A stretch of 64,000 bases of DNA from Streptomyces sp. ICC1 (GCF_003287935.1 NZ_CP030287.1:1612001-1676000), one strand, 5' to 3'; numbered from the stretch's first letter, positions 16,964 through 27,412 are shown. Made by a program: numbers and translations. Notes: generated by a model from the letters alone, not told the origin.

Positions 16964-16976
16964 GACAATGGCCCTG
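16964..16976 (+). promoter_or_regulatory. -10 box giving a probably leaderless coaA mRNA
   Basis: GACAAT at 16964-16969 ends 7 nt before the coaA GTG at 16976, and there is no Shine-Dalgarno sequence in front of the GTG. The spacing would place the transcription start at or beside the first base of the start codon. Confidence 0.45.
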
Positions 16977-18007
16977 TGATCACTTCGCCGCCACGAAGCA
17001 CGCCGGACCGCGCAACGGAGCGCACCGACCGCCCGGAGCGCCCCCACCGCCGGTCCGACGCGTCCCCCTACGTCGACCTCACCCGCGCCGAGTGGAGCGC
17101 CCTGCGCGAGCGCACCCCGCTCCCGCTCACGGCCGACGAGGTCGAGCGGCTTCGGGGCCTGGGCGACGTCATCGACCTCGACGAGGTCCGCGACGTCTAC
17201 CTGCCGCTCTCCCGGCTGCTGAACCTGTACGTGGAAGCCACGAGCAACCTGCGCGGCACCCTCAACACCTTCCTCGGCGACGCCGGCAACGGCCACGGCG
17301 CGCAGCAGGGCACCCCCTTCGTCATAGGGGTCGCCGGTTCCGTCGCCGTCGGCAAGTCCACGGTGGCCCGCCTCCTCCAGGCCCTCCTCGCCCGCTGGCC
17401 GGAGCACCCGCGCGTGGAGCTGGTCACCACGGACGGCTTCCTGTACCCGATGAAGGAGCTCCAGCGGCGCGGCCTGACCGCCCGCAAGGGCTTCCCCGAG
17501 TCCTACGACCGCCGCGCGCTGACCCGCTTCGTCGCCGACATCAAGGCGGGCAAGGACGAGGTCACGGCCCCGGTCTACTCGCACCTGATCTACGACATCG
17601 TCCCCGGGGAGCAGCTCGTCGTGCGCCGCCCGGACATCCTGATCGTCGAGGGCCTCAACGTCCTGCAGCCGGCCCTGCCCGGCAAGGACGGCCGCACCCG
17701 GGTGGGCCTGGCCGACTACTTCGACTTCAGCGTGTACGTGGACGCGCGCCCCGAGGACATCGAGCGCTGGTACCTCAACCGGTTCCGCAAGCTGCGCGAG
17801 ACGGCCTTCCAGAACCCGTTCTCCTACTTCCGCAAGTACACGCAGGTCTCCGAGGAGGAGGCGCTGGAGTACGCGCAGACGATGTGGCGGACCATCAACA
17901 GGCCCAACCTGCTGGAGAACGTGGCCCCGACCCGCGGCCGGGCCACCCTCGTCGTGCGCAAGGGCCCCGACCACAAGGTGCAGAAGCTGAGCCTGCGCAA
18001 GCTCTGA
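16976..18007 (+). CDS. coaA: Type I pantothenate kinase
   Basis: 343 residues; phosphorylates pantothenate, the first committed step of CoA synthesis. [21 protein letters not shown] (P-loop at residues 121-129), [34 protein letters not shown] and the C-terminal [31 protein letters not shown] are diagnostic of bacterial CoaA. The N-terminus carries about 30 extra charged, disordered residues compared with E. coli. GTG 16976 has no ribosome site and is probably leaderless. It sits next to glmM and the ribosomal cluster. Confidence 0.96.
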   Translation: MITSPPRSTPDRATERTDRPERPHRRSDASPYVDLTRAEWSALRERTPLPLTADEVERLRGLGDVIDLDEVRDVYLPLSRLLNLYVEATSNLRGTLNTFLGDAGNGHGAQQGTPFVIGVAGSVAVGKSTVARLLQALLARWPEHPRVELVTTDGFLYPMKELQRRGLTARKGFPESYDRRALTRFVADIKAGKDEVTAPVYSHLIYDIVPGEQLVVRRPDILIVEGLNVLQPALPGKDGRTRVGLADYFDFSVYVDARPEDIERWYLNRFRKLRETAFQNPFSYFRKYTQVSEEEALEYAQTMWRTINRPNLLENVAPTRGRATLVVRKGPDHKVQKLSLRKL

Positions 18008-18022
18008 CGCTACTGTGCGGCC

Positions 18023-18979
18023 ATGCTGCATCTACGGATGATCACCCCGTCCGACCGGACGGACGCCGTGGTCCGGATCGTCGAGGGGACCGTCGGCACC
18101 ACCCATCTGGCGGTGTTCCCCGGTGCGGCCCGCATTCCGCCGGGCGACATCGTGCTGTGCGACGTGGCGCGCGAGGCGGGCGACGCGCTCCTGCACGAGC
18201 TGCGCGGGCTCGGTATCGACAAGGACGGCTCGATCGCGGTCGAGAACATCGACCTCTCCCTGTCGGAGCGCGCCGACCGGGCCGAGGAGGAGGCTCCGGG
18301 AGAAGGCGCCGACGCCGTGCTGTGGGAGCAGCTGAGCGAGGCCACCCACGAGGAGTCCAACCTCAGCATCACCTACAGCGCCTTCATGATCATCGCGACC
18401 ATGATCGCGGCCTGCGGCGTCGTCCTCGACAACGCCGTCCTGATCGTGGGCGCGATGGCGGTCGGCCCCGAGTTCGGGCCGCTCGCCGGAGTCTGCACCG
18501 GCCTGGTGCGGCGCGCCCCGAAGCTGGCCGCCCGCTCCCTGTTCGCCCTGCTCGTGGGCTTCGCCGCCGCGATGGTCGCCACCACCGTCTTCAGCCTGGT
18601 GATGGACGCCCTCGGCCTGTTCCACGCGGGAATGCTGGACAAGCCCCGCCCGAACACCAGCTTCATCTGGCAGCCGGACCCGTTCTCGTTCGTCGTGGCC
18701 CTGCTCGCCGGTGTGGCCGGGGTGCTCTCGCTGACCTCCGCGAAGTCCGGCGCGCTGGTCGGCGTCGCGATCTCGGTGACCACCGTCCCGGCGGCCGCCA
18801 ACGCGGCCGTGGCCCTGAGCTACGGCGAGTTCGGCCAGATGTGGGGCTCGGCGGAACAGCTGCTGCTGAACCTGTGCGGGATCATCCTGGCCGGTGTGCT
18901 GACCCTGACCGGCCAGAAGCTGCTGTGGCGCACCCAGCGCGGCCGCTGGCACCGCAGGACGCCCCAGCCGAAGACCTGA
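18023..18979 (+). CDS. DUF389-family membrane protein
   Basis: 318 residues. The N-terminal soluble part (1-100, MLHLRMITPSDRTDAVVRIVEGTVG) is an ACT-like alpha/beta segment. From residue about 115, ESNLSITYSAFMIIATMIAACGVVLDNAVLIVGAMAVGPEFGPLAG is the DUF389 signature (membrane segment plus GAM.V.PEFGP). Four or five further hydrophobic helices follow, separated by an acidic/polar loop at about 210-230 (LDKPRPNTSFIWQPDP). It starts 15 bp after coaA and is probably cotranscribed. The function is uncharacterised; a transporter or channel role is only a guess. Confidence 0.88.
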   Translation: MLHLRMITPSDRTDAVVRIVEGTVGTTHLAVFPGAARIPPGDIVLCDVAREAGDALLHELRGLGIDKDGSIAVENIDLSLSERADRAEEEAPGEGADAVLWEQLSEATHEESNLSITYSAFMIIATMIAACGVVLDNAVLIVGAMAVGPEFGPLAGVCTGLVRRAPKLAARSLFALLVGFAAAMVATTVFSLVMDALGLFHAGMLDKPRPNTSFIWQPDPFSFVVALLAGVAGVLSLTSAKSGALVGVAISVTTVPAAANAAVALSYGEFGQMWGSAEQLLLNLCGIILAGVLTLTGQKLLWRTQRGRWHRRTPQPKT

Positions 18980-18997
18980 GCCCGCCCGGGGCCCCGC

Positions 18998-19053
18998 GAA
19001 CGGGAACGGGAGGAGGAACGGGAACGGGAACGGGAACGGGAACGGGAACGGGC
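18998..19053. repeat. GAACGG hexanucleotide tandem repeat
   Basis: Seven to nine near-perfect copies of GGAACG/GAACGG between the DUF389 stop and the downstream terminator, with one AGGAGG interruption. Non-coding. It is a likely slippage-prone site whose copy number should vary between strains. Confidence 0.85.
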
Positions 19054-19074
19054 AACGGCAGCGGGTACGCAAAC

Positions 19075-19108
19075 GGCCCCGCCGTACGAGGCTTCGTACG
19101 GCGGGGCC
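19075..19108. terminator. Bidirectional terminator between DUF389 gene and glmM
   Basis: A perfect 15-bp stem (GGCCCCGCCGTACGA with TCGTACGGCGGGGCC) and a 4-nt GGCT loop in the gap between two convergent genes. Both transcription units would end here. Confidence 0.8.
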
Positions 19109-19131
19109 GGCTCACAGCAGGGCGGGGCGGT

Positions 19132-20490
19132 CTAGCCCAGCGCCGACTTCACCACGTCCGCGAGGCGGCCCGCGACGGCGCGGGCCTGCTCGATGTCGGC
19201 GGCCTCCACCATCACGCGGACGAGCGGCTCCGTGCCCGAGGGACGCAGCAGTACGCGCCCGGTCGAGCCCAGCTCCCGCTCCGCTTCGGCGACGGCCGCG
19301 GCCAGCTCGCCCGAGGTCGTCACCCGGGACCTGTCCACGTCGGGGACGTTGACCAGCACCTGCGGGAGCCGGGTCATGACCCCCGCCAGCTCCGCCAGCG
19401 TCTTGCCGGTGGCCGCGATCCGCGCCGCCAGCATCAGCCCGGTCAGGGTGCCGTCGCCGGTGGTGGCGTGGTCGAGGATGATCACGTGGCCGGACTGCTC
19501 GCCGCCCAGCGCGTAGCCGTGCTCCTTCATCGACTCCAGGACGTACCGGTCGCCGACACCCGTCTGCACGACGTTGATGCCCTCGGACTCCATCGCCAGC
19601 TTGAAGCCCAGGTTCGACATCACGGTGCCGACCACGGTGTCCTCGCGCAGGTGCCCGGACTCGCGCATGGCCAGCGCCAGCACGGCGAGGATCTGGTCCC
19701 CGTCGACCTCGGCGCCGTTCGCGTCCACGGCGAGGCAGCGGTCGGCGTCCCCGTCGTGCGCGATGCCGAGGTCGGCCCCGTGCTCGATGACGGCCTGCTT
19801 GAGCAGGCCGAGGTGGGTGGAGCCGCAGCCGTCGTTGATGTTCAGCCCGTCGGGCTCCGCGCCGATCGTGACGATCTCGGCGCCGGCCCGGGTGAAGGCC
19901 TCCGGCGAGACGAAGGCGGCCGCGCCGTGCGCCTCGTCGAGGACCACCTTCAGGCCGTCGAGGCGGTTGGGCAGGACACCCATGAGGTGGGCGACGTACT
20001 TGTCGAAGCCCTCGGTGTAGTCGGAGACGCGGCCGACACCGGCGCCCGTCGGCCGGTCCCACGGAGCGCCCGTGCGGTGGTCCTCGTAGACGGACTCGAT
20101 GCGGTCCTCCAGCTCGTCGGCGAGCTTGTGGCCGCCGCGCGCGAAGAACTTGATGCCGTTGTCGGGCATGGCGTTGTGGCTGGCCGAGAGCATCACGCCG
20201 AGGTCGGCGCCCAGCGCACCGGTGAGATACGCCACCGCCGGGGTGGGCAGCACACCGACGCGCAGGACGTCCACGCCCGCGCTCGCGAGGCCCGCGACGA
20301 CTGCGGCCTCCAGGAACTCGCCCGAGGCCCGGGGGTCCCGGCCGACCACCGCGGTGGCCCGATGGCCCGCGAAGGTGCCCGCCTCGGCCAGTACGTGCGC
20401 CGCCGCCACGGAGAGGCCGAGCGCGAGCTCAGCCGTCAGATCCGCGTTGGCGACGCCTCGTACACCGTCCGTCCCGAAGAGTCGTCCCAC
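19132..20490 (-). CDS. glmM: Phosphoglucosamine mutase
   Basis: 452 residues; converts glucosamine-6-phosphate to glucosamine-1-phosphate for UDP-GlcNAc and peptidoglycan synthesis. [13 protein letters not shown] is the N-terminal signature. The active-site phosphoserine is Ser104 in [17 protein letters not shown]. The metal loop is [11 protein letters not shown], the sugar-binding loop is GGEQSGHVI, and the phosphate loop is [18 protein letters not shown] 20490 with GAGGA upstream is chosen. It is downstream of rplM-rpsI on the same strand, separated by a terminator, as is usual in Streptomyces. Confidence 0.97.
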   Translation of the reverse strand: MGRLFGTDGVRGVANADLTAELALGLSVAAAHVLAEAGTFAGHRATAVVGRDPRASGEFLEAAVVAGLASAGVDVLRVGVLPTPAVAYLTGALGADLGVMLSASHNAMPDNGIKFFARGGHKLADELEDRIESVYEDHRTGAPWDRPTGAGVGRVSDYTEGFDKYVAHLMGVLPNRLDGLKVVLDEAHGAAAFVSPEAFTRAGAEIVTIGAEPDGLNINDGCGSTHLGLLKQAVIEHGADLGIAHDGDADRCLAVDANGAEVDGDQILAVLALAMRESGHLREDTVVGTVMSNLGFKLAMESEGINVVQTGVGDRYVLESMKEHGYALGGEQSGHVIILDHATTGDGTLTGLMLAARIAATGKTLAELAGVMTRLPQVLVNVPDVDRSRVTTSGELAAAVAEAERELGSTGRVLLRPSGTEPLVRVMVEAADIEQARAVAGRLADVVKSALG

Positions 20491-20562
20491 TGTTGTCCTC
20501 CCGAGTGTTCGCATCGCTTGTGACCGCTTGTGCCATCTATTTGCCGCTTGTGGCGGTAAACG

Positions 20563-20601
20563 AACCGCCCCGACAGCACAAAGAGTGCTGCCGGGGCGGT
20601 T
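20563..20601 (-). terminator. Terminator of the rplM-rpsI operon
   Basis: A 17-bp stem (AACCGCCCCGACAGCAC with GTGCTGCCGGGGCGGTT, one mismatch) and an AAAGA loop. It lies 23 bp downstream of the rpsI stop and before glmM; a TTCGTTT stretch follows on the minus strand. Confidence 0.8.
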
Positions 20602-20624
20602 TCGTGCTGAACAGCAGGCGCAGA

Positions 20625-21146
20625 TTAACGCTTGCTGTACTGCGGAGCCTTACGGGCCTTCTTGAGACCGGCCTTCTTGCGCTCGACCGCACGGTCGTCG
20701 CGGGAAAGGAAGCCGGCCTTCTTCAGTGCCGCGCGGTTGTTGTCGACATCCGCCTCGTTCAGCGCACGGGCCACACCGAGGCGCAGGGCGCCGGCCTGGC
20801 CGGAAACGCCGCCACCCGAGATGCGGGCGATGACGTCGTAGCGGTTGTCGAGCTCGAGCAGCTTGAACGGCTCGTTGACTTCCTGCTGGTGCACCTTGTT
20901 GGGGAAGTAGTCCTCAAGGGTGCGACCGTTGATCTTCCACTTGCCGGTGCCCGGAACGATCCGGACGCGGGCGATGGCGTTCTTGCGACGGCCCAGGCCG
21001 GCGGCCGGCTGGGGGTCACCGAAGCGACCGGCAAGGGACTCGGAGGTGTAGTCGCCCTCAACGGCTTCCACAGACTCGGTGGTGTACTCCTCGACGTTGC
21101 CCTCGAACTCGTCGACGGGGGTCGTCTCGGCGGTGGTCTCGGCCAC
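20625..21146 (-). CDS. rpsI: 30S ribosomal protein S9 (uS9)
   Basis: 173 residues. The conserved C-terminal domain begins [32 protein letters not shown] and ends [14 protein letters not shown], the basic tail that reaches the P-site tRNA. About 45 acidic, Thr/Glu-rich residues precede it ([26 protein letters not shown]), an extension typical of Streptomyces S9. Second gene of the rplM-rpsI operon, 46 bp after rplM. Confidence 0.97.
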   Translation of the reverse strand: MAETTAETTPVDEFEGNVEEYTTESVEAVEGDYTSESLAGRFGDPQPAAGLGRRKNAIARVRIVPGTGKWKINGRTLEDYFPNKVHQQEVNEPFKLLELDNRYDVIARISGGGVSGQAGALRLGVARALNEADVDNNRAALKKAGFLSRDDRAVERKKAGLKKARKAPQYSKR

Positions 21147-21192
21147 GATGCTCCTCAGAAGTTTCTTGTCTTAGGGGGTGTGGTGGCCGGAA

Positions 21193-21636
21193 CTACTGCG
21201 CGACCTGGGTGATCTCGAACGGCACCGGCTGCTGGGCAGCGTGGGGGTGCACATCGCCCGAGTAGACCTTCAGCTTCGAGAGCATCTGACGGCCCAGGGT
21301 GTTCTTGGGGATCATGCCCTTGATGGCCTTCTCGACGGCCTTCTCCGGGTTGTTCGCCAGGAGGTCGTCGTAACGGACCGAACGCAGACCACCCGGGAAA
21401 CCGGAGTGGCGGTACGCCATCTTCTGGGTCGCCTTGTTGCCGGACAGGTGAACCTTGTCGGCGTTGATGATGATGACGAAGTCGCCCATGTCCATGTGGG
21501 GGGCGTAAGTCGGCTTGTGCTTACCCCGCAGGAGGGTAGCGGCCTGGGTCGCCAGACGGCCGAGGACAACGTCCTGGGCGTCGATGACGTGCCACTGGCG
21601 CGAGATGTCGCCGGGCTTGGGGCTGAACGTACGCAC
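21193..21636 (-). CDS. rplM: 50S ribosomal protein L13 (uL13)
   Basis: 147 residues with the L13 hallmarks [45 protein letters not shown] and the C-terminal [20 protein letters not shown]. First gene of the rplM-rpsI operon. A 5' region of about 230 bp without genes (21637-21870) lies upstream and must hold the promoter; I could not pick a convincing one. Confidence 0.97.
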   Translation of the reverse strand: MRTFSPKPGDISRQWHVIDAQDVVLGRLATQAATLLRGKHKPTYAPHMDMGDFVIIINADKVHLSGNKATQKMAYRHSGFPGGLRSVRYDDLLANNPEKAVEKAIKGMIPKNTLGRQMLSKLKVYSGDVHPHAAQQPVPFEITQVAQ

Positions 21637-21870
21637 GCGTATGCCTTCGCTTCTTCAGTGGTGGGTCATCCCCGGGGGGTGAGCCCGAGGGACGGGTCCT
21701 GACATGGGTCACCACGGACGATCACGACAGCCCTGGTTCACATCGGAGACGCAACCCGTGTGTACCGCTGGTCATCGGCCCGGTGGACCGGCGTAAGGCA
21801 AATTCACGTGAGAATGAGCAAGCCAATACGCATAACGAACCAGCAGGGTATCCCTGAAGACCTCGAAGGG

Positions 21871-23130
21871 TCAAAACGCGGTCCGCGATCCCGTCTCGAC
21901 GGGGGTTGCGGCGCACTCCGGTTCGGTCCTGGTTGGGGACCCCGTAGTTCGTACGACTGCAACCATAACCCGGACCGGGCGCAAAGAACGACGCGCGAGC
22001 AGACCGGCCAGTCCGCACAGGGTCGCCATGTCCTTGAAGGCGCGCCTCTTGTGGTCCAGCTCCGACGGCCACGGGACGCCCGCCGTCTGGGGCAGCAGGG
22101 CCACCCAGAACCAGGGCGAGCGCGGCATCGAGCCCGTCCGCACCCCCGAAGCCAGCAGCAGCGGAAGCACGACGAGCAGGTAGTGGTCGAAGGACGGCCG
22201 CGACACCAGGAACGCGGCGAGCATCACCATGCAGGCCGTCTCCACCAGCCGCAGCTCGCCGCCGTCGCCGTCCACGGCGACCGGGCGCCGCCAGCGCCGC
22301 CAGGCCGCCCACAGCCCGCAGCCGGCCCCGGCGAAGGCCACCAGCACCGCCAGCGGCTCCGGCACCCCCAGCCGCGGCAGCGCGGCGATCGGCGAGGCGT
22401 CCCACGGCAGCGCGTAGGAGTCCTGGCCCTGCAGCAGGAACGGCAGCGTCTTGGTGAAGAACAGCATCGGGCGCGGCATCATCAGCGCCCCCGCCAGCGA
22501 GAGCGCCACCGGGACGCCGACCGCCACGGCCAGCGCCCGCCACTGCCGGGCCAGTACGAAGAGCAGCCCGATCGGCACCAGCATCGGCTTGCACGCGATG
22601 GCGAGCCCCACCACCAGCCCGGCCGCCACCCAGGACCGCCGGTGCGCCAGCAGCAGCGCCACCGGCAGGGCCGCGGCCGAGATGGCCGTCCAGTTCCCGA
22701 TCAGCACCAGGTTGATGTACGGCTTGTAGAGCAGCGCGAACAGTCCGAAACCGCCGACCGCGAGCCGCGAGCGCACCGGCACCGAGAACAGCCGCAGCGA
22801 GGCCCACCAGCCCAGGCCCACCAGACCGGTCATCCCCAGCGGCAGCACGCAGCGCAGCAGTGGGGCCGGCAGCAGTGCCTCCGGGATCGCCATGACCACG
22901 GCACTGGGGAGGTAGAGGAACCGCTTGTCCTCGTACGGGGAGACCCCCGCGAGCAGGGCGTCCGCGGCCTTGACCACGAAGGCGTTGTCCGAGCCCCAGT
23001 TCACCCGCAGGCTCGCCGAGACCGCCACGGACAGCAGGATCAGCAGACCCACCGCCCGCCAGGACCGGGGGGCGGGCCTCAGCAGCCACTCCACCCGACG
23101 GTCCCAGGAGGACGGGCTGTCCCACTTCAT
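21871..23130 (-). CDS. GT87/DUF2029-type polyprenyl-phosphate-dependent mannosyltransferase-like membrane protein
   Basis: 419 residues with about 10-12 membrane helices. The first luminal loop SDNAFVVKAADALLAGVSPYEDKRFLYLPSAVVMAIP has the acidic residue and YLP-type region expected in GT-C family 87 enzymes. KPYINLVLIGNWTAISAAALPVAL and AIACKPMLVPIGLLFVLARQWRAL (KP motif) are typical of DUF2029/PimE-like mannosyltransferases. They use polyprenyl-phosphate-mannose outside the membrane. ATG 23130 is chosen (MKWDSPSSW). It lies between the ABC-F gene and rplM on the same strand. Acceptor unknown. Confidence 0.78.
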   Translation of the reverse strand: MKWDSPSSWDRRVEWLLRPAPRSWRAVGLLILLSVAVSASLRVNWGSDNAFVVKAADALLAGVSPYEDKRFLYLPSAVVMAIPEALLPAPLLRCVLPLGMTGLVGLGWWASLRLFSVPVRSRLAVGGFGLFALLYKPYINLVLIGNWTAISAAALPVALLLAHRRSWVAAGLVVGLAIACKPMLVPIGLLFVLARQWRALAVAVGVPVALSLAGALMMPRPMLFFTKTLPFLLQGQDSYALPWDASPIAALPRLGVPEPLAVLVAFAGAGCGLWAAWRRWRRPVAVDGDGGELRLVETACMVMLAAFLVSRPSFDHYLLVVLPLLLASGVRTGSMPRSPWFWVALLPQTAGVPWPSELDHKRRAFKDMATLCGLAGLLARRSLRPVRVMVAVVRTTGSPTRTEPECAATPVETGSRTAF

Positions 23131-23194
23131 GACCCAGACGCTAGGCCGCAGCCCCACAACGAAGTCCCCTCGACCAGCCGGGGGCCGTCTACCC

Positions 23195-24814
23195 CTAGCG
23201 CTTGCGTTCGACCCTACGTTCGTCCCAGACGGGCTCCGTAGTCTCCCGCACAACACCGTCTGAACCGAAGACCAGGTAACGGTCAAATGTGCGGGCGAAC
23301 CACCGGTCGTGCGTGACGCACAACACAGTTCCGTCGTACGCCTCCAGCCCGTCCTGCAGCGCTTCGGCGGACTCCAGGTCCAGGTTGTCCGTCGGCTCGT
23401 CCAGCAGCAGCGCCGTCGTACCCGCCAGCTCCAGCAGCAGGATCTGGAAGCGCGCCTGCTGGCCGCCCGACAGCTTCTCGAAGGGCTGCTCGCCCTGCCG
23501 CTCCAGCTCGTAGCGGCGCAGGGCGCCCATCGCGGCGCCCAGCGGCTTCGCCGACTCCGTCCACAGGATGTCCACGAGGGTACGGCCGAACAGCTCCGGG
23601 TGCGCGTGCGTCTGCGCGAAGTGGCCGGGGACCACGCGGGCGCCGAGCTTCCACGTACCCGTGTGCTTGACGTCCTCGCCCGCCATCAGCCGCAGGAAGT
23701 GCGACTTCCCGGAGCCGTTCGAGCCCAGGACCGCGACCCGCTCCCCGTAGAAGACCTCCAGGGAGAACGGCTTCATCAGGCCGGTCAGCTCCAGGTTCTC
23801 GACCGTGAGGGCGCGCACGCCCGTACGGCCGCCCTTGAGGCGCATCCGGATGTCCTGCTCGCGCGGCGGCTCCGGCGGCGGGCCGGCCTCCTCGAACTTC
23901 TTGAAGCGGGTCTGCATCGCGTGGTACCGCGAGGCCATGTCCGGGCTGATCGCGGCCTGGCCGCGCAGTCGCAGCACCAGGGCCTTCAGCCGGGCGTGCT
24001 CCTCGTCCCAGCGCCGCTTGAGCTCCTCGAAGCGCGCGAAGCGCTCCTTGCGGGCAGCGTGGAACGTGCCGAAGCCCTCGCCGTGCACCCAGACGTCGGA
24101 GCCGTTCGGGCTCGCCTCCAGGCTGATGATCTTCTCGGCGGCCTGGGTCAGCAGCTCCCGGTCGTGGCTGACGAAGAGCACCGTCTTGCGGGTGGCCGCC
24201 AGCTGCTCCTCCAGCCACCGCTTGCCCGGGACGTCCAGGTAGTTGTCCGGCTCGTCGAGCAGCAGCACCTCGTCCGGCCCGCGCAGCAGCGCCTCCAGGA
24301 CCAGCCGCTTCTGCTCACCGCCCGACAGCGTGCGCACCTCGCGGAACTGCGCCGAGTCGTACGGGATCGCCAGCGCGGCCATCGTGCAGACGTCCCACAG
24401 CGTCTCCGCCTCGTACCCCTGCACGTCGGCCCAGTCGCTCAGCGCCTGCGCGTAGGCCATCTGGGCGGGCTCGTCGTCCACCGTCAGGATCAGCTGCTCG
24501 GCCCGGTCCACCGCCTTCGCGGCCTCCCGGATCCGCGGCTGGGCCACCGAGACCAGCAGGTCACGTACGGTCGTCTCGTCGCGGACCGAGCCCACGAACT
24601 GCGACATCACGCCCAGGCCGCCGCTGACGGTGACCGAGCCGCCGTGCGGCTGCAGGTCACCGGAGATCATCTTCAGCAGGGTGGTCTTGCCGGCCCCGTT
24701 CGCCCCGACCAGGGCGACGACCGACCCCTCCCCCACCCGGAAGGAGACGTCGGGGAGCAGGACCCGCCCGTCGGGAAGGTAGTACTCCAGGTGGCTGGCT
24801 TCGAGATGTCCCAT
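23195..24814 (-). CDS. ABC-F family ATPase (ribosome-associated)
   Basis: About 539 residues with two fused ABC domains and no membrane segments. NBD1: Walker A GANGAGKTT, signature LSGGEQKRLVLEALL, Walker B EVLLLDEPDNYLD. NBD2: GSNGSGKSHFLRL, LSGGQQARFQILLL, TALLLDEPTDNLD. The linker (about 250-320: FARFEELKRRWDEEHARLKALVLRLRG) is the charged P-site-tRNA-interaction segment of ABC-F proteins. These act on the ribosome in translation quality control or antibiotic protection. The housekeeping location argues for a translation role; a resistance role cannot be excluded. MGHLEASHLEYYLPDG at 24814 is taken as the start (24823 is also possible). Confidence 0.9.
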   Translation of the reverse strand: MGHLEASHLEYYLPDGRVLLPDVSFRVGEGSVVALVGANGAGKTTLLKMISGDLQPHGGSVTVSGGLGVMSQFVGSVRDETTVRDLLVSVAQPRIREAAKAVDRAEQLILTVDDEPAQMAYAQALSDWADVQGYEAETLWDVCTMAALAIPYDSAQFREVRTLSGGEQKRLVLEALLRGPDEVLLLDEPDNYLDVPGKRWLEEQLAATRKTVLFVSHDRELLTQAAEKIISLEASPNGSDVWVHGEGFGTFHAARKERFARFEELKRRWDEEHARLKALVLRLRGQAAISPDMASRYHAMQTRFKKFEEAGPPPEPPREQDIRMRLKGGRTGVRALTVENLELTGLMKPFSLEVFYGERVAVLGSNGSGKSHFLRLMAGEDVKHTGTWKLGARVVPGHFAQTHAHPELFGRTLVDILWTESAKPLGAAMGALRRYELERQGEQPFEKLSGGQQARFQILLLELAGTTALLLDEPTDNLDLESAEALQDGLEAYDGTVLCVTHDRWFARTFDRYLVFGSDGVVRETTEPVWDERRVERKR

Positions 24815-24873
24815 GCCGGGCATTGTCCCGGTCCGGCGCCGTTCCGCCCAAACGAGTTACCCGGACACGAGGC

Positions 24874-25725
24874 CTAGCAGCAGCCCGCTCCGGGCAGCGT
24901 CCGCAGGTTCCGCGCTTCCTTGCTCCGCGCGGCCAGCAGCTCGTCGGCCGGGTAGCCGACCTCCTCCAGCGTCAGCCCGTGCGGTTTGACCACGTGCACC
25001 GAGGAGTCCCGTACGGCCGCGGCCAGCACCTTCCCGGGCCAGTCGGTCGGCCGGTGGCCGTCGCCGACGTGCAGCATCGCGCCGACCAGCGAGCGGACCA
25101 TGTTGTGGCAGAAGGCGTCGGCGCGGACGGTCGCGGTGAGGATCCCGTCCTCGCCGCGCTCCCAGCTGAGCTGCTGGAGGGTGCGGATCGTCGTGGCCCC
25201 CTCGCGCTTCTTGCAGTACGCGGCGAAGTCGTGCTCGCCGACCAGCGCGGCGGCGGCCTCGTTCATGGCGTCCGCGTCGAGCGGCCACTGGTACCAGAGC
25301 ACGTGGCCGCGGCGCAGCGGGTCGACCCCGGCCTGGTGGTCGCCGACGCGGTAGGCGTAGCGGCGCCAGATCGCGGAGAACCGCGCGTTGAAGCCGGCGG
25401 GGGCCTCGGCGGCCTTCCACACCCGTACGTCGTGCGGCAGCCGCCCGGCGAGGCGGCGCAGCAGCTTGTCCTGGTGCTCGGCCCACACCTCGTCGCGCAC
25501 GTCGAACTGCGCGACCTGCCCGCGCGCGTGCACTCCGGCGTCGGTCCGGCCGGCCACGGTCAGCTCCACCGGGTCGGGCAGCCGCATCACGGTCCGCAGG
25601 GCCGACTCCAGCTCCCCCTGCACGGTCCGCAGCACGCGCTGCTTCGCCCAGCCGGAGAAGTCCTTGCCGTCGTAGCTCAGGTCCAGCCGCACCCGGACGT
25701 GCCCGGGCTCCACCTCGTCACTCAC
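24874..25725 (-). CDS. truA: tRNA pseudouridine(38-40) synthase TruA
   Basis: 283 residues. [19 protein letters not shown] is the TruA N-terminus. The catalytic Asp62 is in [26 protein letters not shown] and [22 protein letters not shown] are further family motifs. It isomerises U38-40 in the tRNA anticodon arm. The C-terminus ends in an unusual LPGAGCC with two terminal cysteines. It follows rplQ, beyond a terminator. Confidence 0.96.
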   Translation of the reverse strand: MSDEVEPGHVRVRLDLSYDGKDFSGWAKQRVLRTVQGELESALRTVMRLPDPVELTVAGRTDAGVHARGQVAQFDVRDEVWAEHQDKLLRRLAGRLPHDVRVWKAAEAPAGFNARFSAIWRRYAYRVGDHQAGVDPLRRGHVLWYQWPLDADAMNEAAAALVGEHDFAAYCKKREGATTIRTLQQLSWERGEDGILTATVRADAFCHNMVRSLVGAMLHVGDGHRPTDWPGKVLAAAVRDSSVHVVKPHGLTLEEVGYPADELLAARSKEARNLRTLPGAGCC

Positions 25726-25767
25726 GTGACAGATCCTCTCTCAGCTGTGTCTTCGGCACGAATGCAG

Positions 25768-25801
25768 AACGGGCCCGCCCCGGTAAGGGGGCGGACCCGT
25801 T
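25768..25801 (-). terminator. Terminator after rplQ
   Basis: AACGGG-c-CCGCCCC (25768-25781) pairs with GGGGCGG-a-CCCGTT (ending 25801) around a GGTAA loop, one internal mismatch. It lies 37 bp past the rplQ stop and before truA. A second small hairpin (GATCCCG-AAG-CGGGATC, 25823-25839) overlaps the rplQ stop codon. Confidence 0.75.
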
Positions 25802-25837
25802 CAGAGCCGATCAAGCGAGCTCGATCCCGAAGCGGGA

Positions 25838-26305
25838 TCAGGCCTCCTTGGTCTCCTCGGCGGGGGTCTCGACAGCCTCCGCCTCCTTGACCGCGCGCTT
25901 GGTGGCGGCCTCGGCCTCACCGGTGGCCTGCTGGGCGACCGTAAGGGCCTCGACCAGCTCGATCACGGCCATCGGGGCGTTGTCGCCACGACGGTTGCCG
26001 ATCTTGGTGATGCGCGTGTAACCACCGGGGCGGTTCTCGTAGCGCGGGGCGATCTCGGTGAACAGCGTGTGCACGATGCTCTTGTCCGTGATCGTCTGCA
26101 GCACCAGGCGACGGTTGTGGATGTCGCCCTTCTTGGCCTTGGTCACCAGACGCTCGGCGTAGGGACGCAGGCGGCGGGCCTTGGCCTCGGTGGTGGTGAT
26201 GCGGCCGTGCTCGAAGAGCGCCTTCGCGAGGTTCGCGAGGAGGTGCTTCTCGTGCGCGGCGCTGCCGCCCAGACGGGCACCCTTTGCGGGACGCGGCATG
26301 GTCAT
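25838..26305 (-). CDS. rplQ: 50S ribosomal protein L17 (bL17)
   Basis: 155 residues. [56 protein letters not shown] and [26 protein letters not shown] are diagnostic. The tail of about 35 residues is Glu/Ala-rich ([21 protein letters not shown]), as in other actinomycetes. Last gene of the alpha operon. Confidence 0.97.
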   Translation of the reverse strand: MTMPRPAKGARLGGSAAHEKHLLANLAKALFEHGRITTTEAKARRLRPYAERLVTKAKKGDIHNRRLVLQTITDKSIVHTLFTEIAPRYENRPGGYTRITKIGNRRGDNAPMAVIELVEALTVAQQATGEAEAATKRAVKEAEAVETPAEETKEA

Positions 26306-26389
26306 ACTCCTTCATATCTGCACCGGCCGTGTCAGGTACCGGTGTCAGTTCCCCCGGGGCGGACGCCCCGGGAAAGTAACTGGTGGTGC

Positions 26390-27412
26390 TTAGTACTGCT
26401 CGGTCTCGACGAAACCGGCGTCCGCGTCGTCGTCGGCGCCGAAGGCGTCGGCGGCAGCGGTCGGGTCGAATCCGGGCGGGCTGTCCTTGAGGGCCAGGCC
26501 CATGCCGGCCAGCTTCGCCTTGACCTCGTCGATCGACTTCGCACCGAAGTTGCGGATGTCGAGCAGGTCGGCCTCGGAGCGGGCGACGAGCTCACCCACG
26601 GAGTGGATGCCCTCGCGCTTGAGGCAGTTGTACGACCGAACGGTGAGCTCGAGCTCCTCGATCGGCAGGGCGAGATCAGCGGCCAGGGCCGCGTCCGTCG
26701 GCGAGGGGCCCATGTCGATGCCCTCGGCGTCGATGTTGAGCTCGCGCGCCAGGCCGAACAGCTCGACCAGGGTCTTGCCGGCGGACGCCATGGCGTCGCG
26801 CGGGCGCATGGCCTGCTTGGTCTCGACGTCGACGATCAGCTTGTCGAAGTCGGTGCGCTGCTCGACTCGGGTCGCCTCGACCTTGTAGGTGACCTTGAGG
26901 ACCGGGCTGTAGATGGAGTCGATCGGGATGCGACCGATCTCCTGGCCCAGCTGCTTGTTCTGGACGGCGGAGACGTAGCCGCGACCGCGCTCGACGGTCA
27001 GCTCCATCTCCAGCTTGCCCTTGCCGTTGAGCGTGGCGAGGACGAGGTCCGGGTTGTGCACCTCGACACCGGCCGGGGGCGCGATGTCGGCAGCGGTGAC
27101 CAGGCCGGGACCCTGCTTGCGCAGGTACATCACGACCGGCTCGTCGTGCTCCGAGGAGACGACCAGCTGCTTGATGTTGAGGATGATGTCGGTGACGTCT
27201 TCCTTGACACCCGGCACGGTGGTGAACTCGTGCAGGACGCCGTCCACGCGGATGCTGGTGACAGCGGCACCCGGGATCGAGGACAGGAGCGTACGGCGGA
27301 GCGAGTTGCCGAGGGTGTAGCCGAAGCCCGGCTCGAGCGGCTCGATCACGAACCGCGAGCGGTACTCGTCTACGACCTCTTCGGTCAGCGAGGGGCGCTG
27401 AGCGATAAGCAT
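26390..27412 (-). CDS. rpoA: DNA-directed RNA polymerase subunit alpha
   Basis: 340 residues. The N-terminal assembly domain has [40 protein letters not shown]. The flexible linker precedes the C-terminal domain [53 protein letters not shown], which binds UP elements and activators. The acidic tail ([21 protein letters not shown]) is usual in Streptomyces. It lies in the alpha operon after rpsK without an rpsD gene between, the normal actinomycete arrangement. Confidence 0.98.
   Translation of the reverse strand: MLIAQRPSLTEEVVDEYRSRFVIEPLEPGFGYTLGNSLRRTLLSSIPGAAVTSIRVDGVLHEFTTVPGVKEDVTDIILNIKQLVVSSEHDEPVVMYLRKQGPGLVTAADIAPPAGVEVHNPDLVLATLNGKGKLEMELTVERGRGYVSAVQNKQLGQEIGRIPIDSIYSPVLKVTYKVEATRVEQRTDFDKLIVDVETKQAMRPRDAMASAGKTLVELFGLARELNIDAEGIDMGPSPTDAALAADLALPIEELELTVRSYNCLKREGIHSVGELVARSEADLLDIRNFGAKSIDEVKAKLAGMGLALKDSPPGFDPTAAADAFGADDDADAGFVETEQY

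Noticed and set aside
17092..20523. A 1143-codon open frame on the plus strand
   Set aside because: It runs through coaA and DUF389 in a shifted frame and antisense to glmM; composition is Arg/Gly/Pro noise with no family motifs.
21637..21870. Search for tRNA or small RNA upstream of rplM
   Set aside because: No cloverleaf or strong terminator; I could not assign anything beyond an unlocated promoter.
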